From assembly GCA_001939145.1 (NCBI GenBank), contig LSRX01000662.1:174908-238907 (forward strand): a stretch of 64,000 bases of DNA. The letters run 5' to 3'. Under the pieces are notes generated by a model. That model did no database searches and was not told the origin of the DNA. It saw nothing but the letters and a program-made list of their open reading frames with translations. A program made the translations under genes and the position numbers. This document shows positions 1-11,400 of the stretch, piece by piece (position 1 is the stretch's first letter; each line of letters starts with the position of its first letter). The stretch comes from Symbiodinium microadriaticum. Its lineage: Eukaryota; Sar; Dinophyceae; Suessiales; Symbiodiniaceae.

Positions 1-861
1 GCTGAAGACCAGACTGCGGTTCGAGAGCAGGATGCGCTCGAAGGACTCCCGCAGTGCGCTGTCCAGGGTGGCCTTATCGGCCAAAAGCCTCACATTTTCA
101 ATTTGGTAAGACAAACTCGAGCCCACGCCGGCGCGCACGGCGTGCTCGGGGTCGGCAAACTCGATTTCGATACCCAAGTTGAGCTGCGGCGGCAGCATCT
201 TGCCTGCCGTGATCATGCCCAGAAGGGGGGGGTACATCAGCACGTCGCGCTTCTGCCCGGGCTGCACCGGCTGCGCCCAGCCGCCGGCGTCCACGGGCAG
301 GCCCTGCCAGTGGAGTTCCTTCCACCACGACTCTGGTTTCAGCAATGAATACATGAAGCACGACCTGCCGTAGTAATTGATGTCCTCGACCCGCTGCCCG
401 TTGGCGAAGAGCTGGATGCGCTCGATGAAGCACGAGGGGTCCGGCGTCCACGGGCAGGCCCTGCCAGTGGAGTTCCTTCCACCACGACTCTGGTTTCAGC
501 AATGAATTCATGAAGCACGACCTGCCGTAGTAATTGATGTCCTCGACCCAATGCCAGTTGGCGAAGAGCTGGATGCGGTCGATGAAGCATGAGGGGTCCG
601 GCGAGCCGCAGAACATGTCGCTGGAGCCGTGCGTGTTGCGAAAGGTGAACGCCAGCTTCACGCTCTCAGGGTCCACGAAGTCCCTCCCGGAGGTGATGGG
701 GATTCTGCACACCCGCGAGGTCGTGGGCGTGAAGGTGCTCAAGGAACTCGGAAAGTACTGCACGCTTTTCCGACTTTGGACGTAGTTGGTGTTCCCGTAG
801 CCAGCTTGTAGTCGAGGCTGGCGACGAGCTCGTCATTGACGGCTTGCGTCACTTGTTCCAT
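1..861 (-). pseudogene. Capsid-like protein gene, 5' part, broken by frameshifts and cut by the window edge
   Basis: Reading begins at an ATG at 861-859 and runs leftwards off the window. I do not recognise a named gene. The order of segments (a short polar N-terminus, many short beta-like stretches, then blocks such as FIDRIQLFANW, YYGRSCFMNSLLKPESWW and SYQIENVRLLADKATLDSA) recalls the double-jelly-roll major capsid proteins of Polinton-like and adintovirus-like elements. That is family resemblance by eye, not a search result. The frame set by the 861 ATG differs by one nucleotide from the frame used after about 805. The frame changes again where a 157-bp segment is tandemly repeated at 289-602. 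The stretch 1-300 again reads without stops in a sensible frame. It is G+C-rich (48 of 60 in 241-300), unlike the DNA to its right. Likely an old virus-derived or Polinton-derived insertion. Another beta-rich host protein is possible. Confidence 0.4.
289..602. repeat. 157-bp direct tandem duplication inside the capsid-like gene
   Basis: Copy one is 289-445 and copy two is 446-602. Both begin gtccacgggcaggccctgcc and end just after gaggggtccggc. They differ at a small number of positions, for example cgctgcccg in the first against caatgccag in the second. Because 157 is not a multiple of three, the duplication shifts the frame and produces nonsense downstream. Confidence 0.9.
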
Positions 862-2689
862 TTCACTTTACATACCATAGACGAAAGGGAATTTTAAGAA
901 ATACTGCATTCCGTGGTGTTTTTTCCGACGACGACAAGGGCCAAGACGGGACAACAAAAGTTCGTCGTCTCCTCAGTCTGTCAGTTCTTTTTCTTTCTCC
1001 TTTGTTTCTTTTGTTCTCGTCGTCCGTCTGCGAGCTATGGTTTTTTTTTTTGGGTTTTTTCTTCCTGACAAAAATGGGCCACGCAGGCATCGCTAAGTTT
1101 CGGAAATCAACCGTGACTTCTGGAAAGCACCTTCTCGGAGCAAGCATCCTGGAAACCATTGCATTCTTATTCGGCGTCAACCGCCGGGGGTGTCGTGCAT
1201 GATTGTTGTGCTGCAAACATGTGTCTTGTCTTCTCTGTCAGTGCACCGAAATGTTGTCAATGTTGTGACTTTTGGAATTCTGTCTTTGTGTGATTCTTTG
1301 ATTGCCTTTTTTCTGATGTTTCTGGTTGCATCACATCATGAACTTCTTTGTACTCAAGTGGTCTTTTTCTTTGGCTCGGTGTGGGATATTTCCTGAGCAG
1401 GTGGGTTACGTAAAAAAAACTTCTTGTGTTCTTGTGTCCCGGTGCTGAAACTTCGGAACAATTGCTCACGTGAATTTTTTGTCGTGCCAGGAAAACATCA
1501 GAACTGTCCAAACTTCAGAATTTTTTGTTTTGTTTCTGTTTTCCAACAATGTCCATAATTTTGCCACAAACATTCGTGGCTATGAACTTCTCAATCGGCA
1601 CTTTTCACCACAACATACATGGTGCCACTGGGAGCCGTAAATCGAGAAGGTGGGCAAATCTACAAATCACTATGTTTGTTTTGTAAAATTATTTGCTAAC
1701 ATGTACAGAAACTGAAAAACATCCTATGCGTGCCACCACTGACAAGTAGACAGCCGCGAACATGGGAAATAAAACACAGCTTGGCTGGCATTGCCCGTGC
1801 ACATGACGTCCCAGCTTTGTTGCAAATGTAATCGGAAAATAATACACGAAATTTGATGTCACTCGGAGGCTTCGCCTCTGAAAACACCGGTTTGCAGCCG
1901 ACCTTGACACTAGCTGCAAACAAGCTGCAAGTGGAGCTTGGTTGGCGACGGGCCGCCCGCGTCCCATGCGACGACAAAGGTGAAACATGGTGATGTCGTC
2001 GTGGTCCCTGCTGCAGAAAAGAAAAAAAGGAAAACGAGGAAAAAAAACCATAGCATGGCAAACAGGCTGTCTGTAGGAAACAAGTTGCATGATTTCCAGA
2101 CAAAAGAAAACTGAGCGTCGTTGCATCAGCAAAAACAAACGGAAGAGGAAGCAAGCAGACGAGATCTCGTTTGACAGACCATGATGTGTAATCACTCCAC
2201 CCACGGATCAACCAGACAAACGAGACTTGAAAAATCCATTGAAAAAAAATTAATTTTGTCAACTAAAAAACAGCAAGATGGATTTGGAAATTTTGCATCT
2301 GTCGCGGCAGAATAAAAGATAATTGCCTTTTCTCCAATATTGCATGTATTCACCAACCATTGGTACCCAGATTCAGAAAGCGAACCGAATTGCAAAGAGC
2401 ACTCATAAACAGACAGCCAGAAACAAGCAGGCAGACAACGACAACAGTCGCAACAGATACGAACAAACACACAATGAAAAGCCCGGGCGCACTTGCAAAC
2501 AACTGTGCAAGAAAATGAACACAGACACACACAACCAACATACATGAGTGTTGATGGAACACAGGACAAAACACACACCAAAACCAGGCAGTCGTAGACA
2601 AACATTTTTTTTGTTTTACTTTCGTCCAGACAATCAATTGTCAAAACAAAGTCACAAGTGTAGCTATAAAAATTCATGCGAGAAGGTGG
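862..2689. other. Low-GC spacer without a supportable gene
   Basis: This stretch has many poly-T and poly-A runs and only short ORFs on both strands. The overlapping cysteine- and phenylalanine-rich frames on the minus strand at 1689-2677 look like chance readings of A/T-rich DNA. It lies upstream of the capsid-like ATG at 861, so promoter elements for that gene could be here. I see no motif I would call. Confidence 0.5.
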
Positions 2690-2700
2690 AGCCGTGGATC

Positions 2701-2856
2701 ATGGCAGCGAACGGTCCCGGGTCGGCAGGCAGTCTCGCGGCGACCGGGGACCCCTCGGAAACCAGCCCTCCTTCGACGCCCGTCGTCAGGCGAGCGAACC
2801 GGAAGCTGCATAGGCGGAATTTTACTTTGTTTCTATTTTCACAAACATTTGGGTAA
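2701..2856 (+). CDS. Possible 5' end of a gene: short GC-rich coding-like island
   Basis: Within A/T-rich DNA the stretch 2690-2815 turns abruptly G+C-rich and opens with ATG at 2701. The first 39 codons give a Gly/Ala/Ser/Pro-rich peptide that ends in a basic run (RRANRKLHRR). The frame then continues into A/T-rich sequence and stops at 2856 after 51 residues. High G+C limited to the open stretch resembles the capsid-like gene to the left, so this may be a truncated gene start or a first exon. No domain is recognisable. Confidence 0.2.
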   Translation: MAANGPGSAGSLAATGDPSETSPPSTPVVRRANRKLHRRNFTLFLFSQTFG

Positions 2857-3740
2857 TCTGCAAGTGCGCAGTCGTTCGCTTCGTTTTGTTTTGAGTGACT
2901 GAAATGTTTTGGGTTGCAAAGACAGCTGCAAGGCAATTTCATGTTTTTTCCAGCTCGAGAGCGCAAAAAATCATGTTTCTCGCTCTTCCCCTTCTCCTTT
3001 TTGTGGTCGTCTGTCTATTGGCTTTTTTTAGCATGGAATTTTGATTTTGATGAAGGGATTTGCACTTCAACAGGAAGAGGTCTTGAATAAATTACGCCAA
3101 AGTAAAGAATTTTTTGAACTTCACGCCAAAAAAAGAATGAAAAAATGAAAAAACCAGAATAAAAACTCCGGGTGACATTAGCGTTCGTGTATTTTTTCAG
3201 GACATCCCCGACAAGGTGAGACGTGATGAGCACTGTGATTGGTTGTTTGTGGCACTTTGTTTTGCTTCTGTGCAGTGAAAGTTGCTACCAGAATTCAGTT
3301 TCTGCACATACGAGGAGCCAGATGAAAACGTTCAAAGCGATTTGTCGGTTTGCAACCAAAAATGGGAGTCAGTCGAACAAAAAATGGACAAGGATTATCA
3401 TGATGGTGAAAAGTGCCGATCAAGAAATTTATAATCACGAATGTTTCTGGCAAATTCTTCCGAAAATTCAGCCGCCGTTGTCATTCTGGGGTCGTTTCTC
3501 AAGTTGATTTCGTATTCCCGCGGTTCCTCGCGGTAATTTTGTCTTGAACAACAACCAAGAATTTTGCGACATCGAGCCTGTGATATAAAAAAGCACATAG
3601 ATTGAAATAACAAATGAAGAAAATCGTGCTAAATAATTTAAAAATATATTGCACTGCTCTGAACGGTTTCGTCGAAGAAAGAATATGGGCGAACATCGCG
3701 ATTTGCAGTTGAAAATCAAGAAATTGTGCGCGCTTAAACC
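2857..3740. other. Transitional A/T-rich spacer, no gene seen
   Basis: A+T content rises steadily towards the block that follows. Only short, low-complexity ORFs occur on either strand. I see no repeat or RNA gene. Confidence 0.5.
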
Positions 3741-6250
3741 ATTGATTTTTTTTTTTGCTTTAATTTTCTTGCGCCATTTTTTGGATATTCAATGTCATAA
3801 AACACGTACTGTATTCTTTGAATTCATAATTATGAGGACTTATATATCTAACAAAAATCAATATGGCTAAAATTATAAGTTATCAATATCGAAAATACAA
3901 AATCTTTTATTTTCAAAGATTTTGCAAAACCATTTAATTTGCACATAAGAGAAATAATATCAATGATTTTTGGTTTCTATTTTTGGAACAGAATTGCTGA
4001 CATTTTTTATTGTCGGAAATAAATATAAAAAAGATGTTTTTGATTTGAGAATCGAAAGACGAATATATGGAATTATATATTAATATGTCAAACTTGAAAA
4101 AATATGTCGTCGACGGCTTGGAAATTGAATTCTATTATGTTATTTTTAAAAATCAATTTCTTTGATTATACGAAAGAAATAAAGTCGCGGAATTTCGGAA
4201 TCAAGATAGATTGAAATATATTTTATATATACAATGTTTTTGGAATAAGTTCAATCAAAAAATATATTTGCAATTTTTTGTTTTTATATCATCATATTCC
4301 AGTTTGATAAAAATTTATTCTAGTCGTATTGAAAATGAAAAAAATATTTGCTATCAAACATCCTCAAAAATTATTCTACTTGAATATTTTTTTTTTTAAT
4401 GAATAAAAAAAGAATATATATAATCTTACCTAAAACGAATACAAGATTTTTACTGATAAAACTTGATACTCGAACAACGAATCTCTCTATGACTAAAACG
4501 ACTATAAGATTTTTACTGATAAAATTTGATACCCGAACAACGAAAATATGATATAATTATTGAAGAAGTTCTTTTGATATGAACAAAAATTCAGTGGAAA
4601 TCAAGAATTTTATATTTATTATCTAAATATTTGCAGGGATTACAGCTATAAATATATATTTTATTTTGAAATGAATATTCAATTTTATTAAATATATATA
4701 TCAAAGAATAAAATTCCGCAAAAAAGAAAGCGCGGATCCCAAATTTTTTAATTATAAAAGATTTTATGAAGAATTTAATAAAAAAATCAATGAAAATTAA
4801 AGATTACTATTTTTTCTGTTTGATGAATAGCGAAAGATATCATTTTCATATTAAATTTTACGACTAATATTGGATTTTTTCTATAGATAGATTTAATTTG
4901 AATCATTATAAAATAATTTCCATATATCAATAAATTTTTTTTGCTGAATTAATATCTTCAAAATAAAATCATTAGTTTTCTGACAAAAAATATATATGTC
5001 GTAGATATAGAAAATATTTTCAGAAATAATCTTTTCATTAATGGATTTGCATAGAATTTCAAAAATTATAATAAATTTTCATCATTTTGAATTCGATTTT
5101 TCTCGAAAATAATATAATCTATAATTGAAATTTACTTCAAACCAATAATAAATTCATCCAATTTTTTTTTTTCATTCTAATATTTTGATTTTAAATAATA
5201 TTCATGAGCCCAATAAATCGCGCATTACATAAAATATTTATTTCATATCAAAAAATATATTTCATTAATTTATCTTTATTTCTCTTTAAAATTAATGAAC
5301 TTATATAAATTTCATTATATTTCATAAAATATTCATCCATCGTAATTTTTTATAATGAAGAAATAAATAAATAGAATTTAAATTATATATTATTTTTTAT
5401 CTAGTAATCTTTTCATTATAAATTCAATATTTATGCTATTTAATTTTATCAACCAATCAAAAAAATTAATAAATCAATACTATTCTTTTTATTATTTTCA
5501 TAATCTCATCATCAAACGATCCGAATAACAGACCTATAAATCGGCTCGAACAATTTAAAGAAAAATAAGCGATCTTTTTTCTTTTGCGAATTATCAATTA
5601 ATATCAATTATATAGACTTCTTTCATCAATTAATCATCTCGCAAGCCACTAGATCATTCATATTTGCAATTTTATATGTGCTCAAAAAATTTAAATTTTA
5701 ATTTCTATAATATATATCGAAAGCATAAAATATTGTTTTTATATTATCAAAATTTCGTATCATATTATAAATTAATTCATAGATAAAAATAGAAAATTTC
5801 TGTTTTATCATATCATTCATTCTATTCAAAACGATTTTCATGAAATAAAATAACAAATTATATAATTTCATAAGTTATTTGCTATAATCAAAAATAATAT
5901 CTATTTTATAAAAAGAAAATATTACATTAATTTCGTGAAACGAAATTTTTTTATATTTTCAAAAATTTGAATAATTAAAATATGATTTTTCAATTAAAAC
6001 TAATTTAATATTCATTAATTATTTTATAGTTATAACGAATAATTATTTTTTAAAAAAAATTATAGTTGTATTAGATATGAAAAATATATGAAATTCTATC
6101 TTATTTATTATTTTAGATAAATAGATATTTCTTAAATTTTTTTTTGTACATCTCTTAAAAAAAAATTTTAATAATAATAATTATTATTTCTTGCTTGCAG
6201 ACTCAAGATATATTCCAATTTCGGATTTGAATAGATATATCTCGTATATC
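3741..6250. other. Extremely A+T-rich block without genes
   Basis: Hand counts on three 60-base lines give 8/60 G+C (5221-5280), 9/60 (5881-5940) and 19/60 (4441-4500). The DNA from about 6251 rightwards is close to balanced. Stops are dense in all frames, and only one ORF of about 60 residues exists (4211-4399, +), with a composition-driven Ile/Tyr/Phe/Ser-rich sequence. CpG dinucleotides such as tcga and cgcg are still frequent among the few G and C bases. No conserved organellar or viral gene is recognisable. The origin is unknown. Confidence 0.8.
4430..4550. repeat. Two-copy 63-bp tandem repeat in the A+T-rich block
   Basis: Unit one (4430-4492) and unit two (from 4493) share ctaaaacga, agatttttactgataaaa, ttgata and cgaacaacga in the same order, with a few substitutions. 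The second unit fades after about 4550. Confidence 0.8.
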
Positions 6251-8420
6251 CAAATATCGCAGAGTTCTTGCCGCACGCCAAGACTAACTCTGCTTGATTG
6301 TGACTTTCAATACTTTCAATGTAGAGCATGGTTCAAATTTTAGAAAGAAATCTTGGTGATTTTCATTTCATATAAATTCTCCCCGCATATGCTGTAAAAT
6401 CACTGGCTTTTCACGCATATCGTATGTCTGCATTCAGGGGCATGTGAACAATTGCGATGCCGGGCCAATTGCTGGAGACGACTTTCTGCCAAGAACAGAC
6501 AACATTACTGTGTCAACAAAGGCCTCGTTCAAAATCACAGCGATTGTCCAAGCAAGTGGCTGGGCTTCGCACTCTAAAGAAAGAGCCGCCTCGTCTTCTT
6601 CTCGCTGGCCTGCGCTTGTTCGTTGCGAAGCTTCACCGCTTTGGATTCGAGCGTGAGGCTTTGGACGCACTGGTATTTGGTTCTGAGCTTTCGCCAATAT
6701 GGCCAGCCTTTCAACCTCGAAAGCAATGGCAAATTCTTGGTGTGACTTCCCCTTGCCAGAACTGTTTTTGAACAGGCTCCAGGTCCACATCTGCAGCTCC
6801 AACAGTCCGACTCCCTAGACAAAAATAAGACACGCGACCCTGTGAAGCTCTGTCGTTGAGCCAATTCCACAAGAATGCAGTCTGACCTTGTCTTCTGCCA
6901 TCGAGTCGATCGAGCCTTAGAAGAGAAGAGACATTATGAAGACTTGGGCTTCTACTTCGAAACTTCGGTAGGCAATTTTTCGATGACTTAGCAGCGACCA
7001 TCCAAACCCTGACTAATCCCGCCATAGCTTCGATTCCCTCGCGTGTCACACGGAACTCGGGATTTCCGAATGCAAGCCCCCGCGGGCCCAACAAAGCTGC
7101 GACAAAGCCTTGCAGCAAAAACCTGCCGCAAAATAAACCCGTCCCCCTGTGGCGTGACCATCCGTGACAACCAGGTCCACGGCTGGTGTCGTTGTGGCTT
7201 TCGTCAGAGCTGGAACCTTTGTCTTTTCGTAGTTGCAACACTGATGCCGTGAATGTTGCAGATTGCATGATCTGAGCTTCCGGCGGTTGGTTTTTGAAAC
7301 TTTGCTGGAATCAGACACGCTGCCTGCAAGGCATGCTGAGGTTGTACTCGTCCAAACAGTGTGTGTACAACACTATACACAGTTAGTTCCAGATCCTGTG
7401 GTGCCACAGTCTACTTCTTTTGTTTCGCATCAATTCGACCAGCTACAATCTCCAGAACTCGTCGCCTGAGGAGGCAAGGTCATTGAAGCTTTCGACGTGG
7501 GCATGGAGTGTGCCTCAGTTCTTCCACCAAACATGATCGTCTGAGGGTATGCCAACTGCACAAATCCCTGAGTCCCCTGCCGACATGCAAACCTGCAAGC
7601 TGCTGAGATCTCGAATTTGCATTCTCTACGGTCTTTGCTTCATTGGAGCAATGCTGGTTTGCTCAAGCAACAAGATACAGCAGATGCACCAGCCTATTTT
7701 GTCAAACCTGATCAGCTGTTGAGTTCGGTGTCGCAGCATTGGGCAGCTGGCAATCACGGACCAGACAATTTTGTTTGTACTTGCAAACGCTGGCCAGCTG
7801 TTCTCCTCGACTGGCTGACTGACGTGACAAGCGTCACAAATCGCTTTGGCCATGTTTGGAGCAAGACCATCGTTGTGATTGCAACAATGTGCTTGATCAT
7901 GGTCGGTCATAGCTTCTTTTTTGCATCCGTTGAAAAGCTCATGAGCTCTTCCTAGACATGTTTGTGTGAGTCGTGCTCATACGATTGCCTACCGGACTGG
8001 GAGATTCCAGTGCCACAAACTGCTCACAAGCATGACCACAAGTTCCAGGTGCCAAGCAAGGCTTTGTGTGGGTTTTATAGGCAGGGAGAGCGGGAGCAAG
8101 GTCTTGATCATCATCGACTAACTACGAAGGACTTCGGCAAAGTGTTTGCATCTTCTCTGAACAACTCCGCCGGCTCTACAACAAATCTTGACTGCGTAGA
8201 AGGCTTTGAAAGAAAGGCTGTTAGACTCTACACCTACCCTGTATGCCAAAAACCGCCAGCCCATGGTCCCTCCACGCCTTTGGCATCGTGGTGACTCACT
8301 CCGCTGTGGAGCTCTGGCGAACCCCTGCAGCACTGGCAGTGAAGTGCAACCAGGGCCTGGAGGCTTTCCAGCTCCTGTACAGCAATAAATCATAAGACCA
8401 AAACCCTCGACACCGGCCTG
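6251..8420. other. Gene-poor DNA, nothing recognised
   Basis: Base composition changes sharply at about 6251 from the A+T-rich block to balanced DNA. Frames are short and overlap on opposite strands without any recognisable motif. Exons of an intron-rich gene cannot be excluded from sequence alone. Confidence 0.4.
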
Positions 8421-8480
8421 AAGGGAAAGGAGGGCAGCGCAGTGCCGTTTAAGGGAAAGGAGGGCAGCGCAGAGCTATTT
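8421..8480. repeat. Two-copy 30-bp tandem repeat
   Basis: The string aagggaaaggagggcagcgc begins at 8421 and again at 8451, each followed by agtgcc- or agagct-type sequence. Confidence 0.8.
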
Positions 8481-11400
8481 TCGACCTCGGTGTCGGTGCA
8501 AGTTGGGACGGCTTGAGAAAGCTCGGTGCCCTTCAGTGAAATCTGAATCATCCGGATTAGCTTCATCGGTTGTGCATGCACTTGCGAGAAATTTTTTTTT
8601 TCTTGGTTCAGGGCTTTCAAGCGCTGCAAAATCACTCCAAGCTCTGGGATTTCGCACCTCCGCGACCGTGGATACCACCGTCGTTGTGAACAGAAAGCCG
8701 GCACCCTGGCAGAAGTAGCTCCGTTGCAAAGTCGTATCGCCACGGCGGCATCTGGAGGGGTATTTTCGAGAGATCAGGGAGAACATCGCCTGTGACAGTC
8801 AACTACAGCTTGTGACAGATGCATCATGTTGGAGTGCCTCTGCACGGGACGACGTGCTGAGCTCCTGCGCCGACAGCAACAGGCAGTCTCAATACAGAGC
8901 ACGGTCACCAAGGGGAGAGGGTCACATGCTGAATAGTCTTGGAACTGTGGAAAGAATCCCGTTCGCCTCAGTGTGCTTGATCAGAGTGTCCGCCGGGTCG
9001 GTTGCTACATGGGTCGCGTTTGTCTTTGCCTTAGCCGGGGTTCAGGTACAATTGGATTCGTTATGCAGCTTGTTAGTCATCTATGGCGCTGCAGCCTTTG
9101 AAAGTTGACTTCTGCCTGTCTACGGCCATCGATTCGCATGGACCGTTGGGGACAGCGCCGCGCCCCCGGAAGGGTGGATCAGGTAGTGCAGGTGCCAATG
9201 GAAGATGGAGAAGCCGAAGAAAATGAAGGTGAACATGCCTCTTCAGTGCATGGCGGCTCTGTCACGGCTTGTCGCAACTTCAAACACCTCCAATAGATTT
9301 CGGGTCTACATGGTTCTAGTCTCAACTTGGAACCAGGAACTGCCACAACAAAAATGTGCCTGTGAGGAAGATCCAACGGAAGAGTAGAGCAACGGCTCGC
9401 ACCTGAAGGCATCATCAGAAACTTCGGATGCAAAATGTAAAATCCTGCTGCTTGTGGTCTATACGGGAGGTCCTTTGTTTTCAATGGTTAGGGAGGCTAA
9501 ACACTGAACCTTGAAACCCGCTACTTGGAGTTTGGAGAGTTGGAGTCAGTTGGGTCGGCGGCAGCAGCCCTGAAAGGCGATCGGATCTCTTTGAAGTTTC
9601 TGATGTCTTCCCTAGGCTTCCCAGAGGCCTCGCCGGTTGTAGGATCGCGCACGTCGAGCATGTCCTGCCGAAATGAGATGGGGTGGAGGAATGAGATGCC
9701 CAGTCCCACGACTACAGCCCGCTGATCAAGAACAAATCTGCTGACTGTGCGCGGTGCGACGATGGCTACACGGTATGCCCGGGCAAGACTTTATCCTCTT
9801 GCCTCTGAGTCGTCAACTCTTGAATCAAGAGCATTTCTGAAACAATCAAGCCTTCTTGGTGCAAAATCCGAGAAGTATCCGAACCCTAATAGCTTGTGGT
9901 TTCTACTGGTTCTAGCGATTCAGGCCTTCATGCCTCGGACCAGGTCCGACTCGATCATGGGCTGCTGCTTCTGGGCACAGGGAAGCTTGTCTAGCAAGCC
10001 TTCAACACTGACTGGTGTTCAGGCCAAAACTTGCCGCGTGTCTTGTTGTGAATTTGAAGTCAATAACCCCCCAGAGTCGTGTTTGTGATTGTTTGAGTGC
10101 TTGCTTCTGCTACCACATGATCATGACAAAGCCAGAATTTTTCTCGCAAGCAATGCTAACTGCACAAGAGCTCCCATGATTTCGCACCGGACAAAGCACC
10201 CTTTGGAAAACACCCGTTGGAGCACAAGCGTTCAGCAAACTCCTGCAAACTCAAGCTTCACTCCCGGTCTGAGCATGGGGCTGAATCAGTGGAGTGTGTC
10301 GCTTGCACGGGACCACTGAGACTCCTTCGTCGGCCGAGACCCGACCAAGCAAAGCAGAGCAACCGGGGAGTGGCTCCGATGCTTGTAGAAAACGGAATTT
10401 CCTTTCTGAAGGGTTTCTACTCGAGGGGGGTCGACAGTGAGTGAGCTGTTTTTATTGTTGAAACAGAAGCAAAATACCGTCCTTACTAAGGGCAGCTAGC
10501 TCTGCATTTTCTTTAAGGACCACCTGGCCCTGGCAAATGTCTACGGCCGCTTGTCGCTCAACAGCCATGGCAGCTTCTTCAAGTGGGCGCCTGTCTTGGT
10601 CGCGGGATGAGGGCATCTCAATCGGCCGGCCTTCCTCATCGGCCTCCTCCAAAGACAATTCGATGTCAGGCGAGATAGAATCTAACTCCGTTCCGTTGAC
10701 ATGACGCAGAGGGTGTGTTGAAGTACCGTCTGAGATTCAAGTTTCAAATGATGGCAAGCTACAAAAAAGTCGAAGGGTGTGCACTGCAGGCTTCCTACCG
10801 ATGGGCACAGGCCATGTCTGATAGTCCTGATAAAAAGCCCAGGATCGGTGATGAAACTAGGCTAGAAGCGAAGCCGCGGTCACATGAGCCAAATCCATGT
10901 TGCAGCACTTTTGCCTCGGCTTTCTTTCATTTCACGGACCAAATCCAAGGTGGCCGGAGCAACGCGAGCAACCCTGGGATCACCTCGATGTTTCCCGTCA
11001 ACAGGTTCACATCGTTCTGGTTGCCCTTCTCGCCCACCTTTGAGTGGCGTGCGGACGTGAAGTTCGATGATGCAGGTTCGGCTGCAGATTAGCTCAGCTG
11101 AAAGCATTGCGGCTTCCGTCTTGTAAGCTCACAATAATAACAGCTCAAGATTTCAACCGTCCCACTTGTTCTGCCAGTGGCTAGCATCTTCTTTCCTCCA
11201 TCTCTGTTTTCCCTGCTGTGCTCTCCTGCCGCGCCATTCGAGTTCTCTCTCTACCGGCCTCACACTCCAGCTTTCTCGGCCCTCCTTGCCATGGGCTTTA
11301 AGGGCCCAGTCGGAGAGCTGACTGGGGACCTGACGTCCTGTGCGCTGTCTGCCAGCCAGCGGCCCTCGAGCATCCTCGGATCTGACTTACCAGCAAGAGA

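Noticed and set aside
1689-2677. Overlapping hydrophobic, Cys-rich minus-strand ORFs of 160-190 residues
   Set aside because: Two frames are open over the same DNA with the same composition bias and no motif. They look like chance readings of T-rich sequence.
3741-6250. A+T-rich block as an organelle genome fragment
   Set aside because: No cox1, cob, rRNA fragment or other organellar gene is recognisable, and stops fill every frame.
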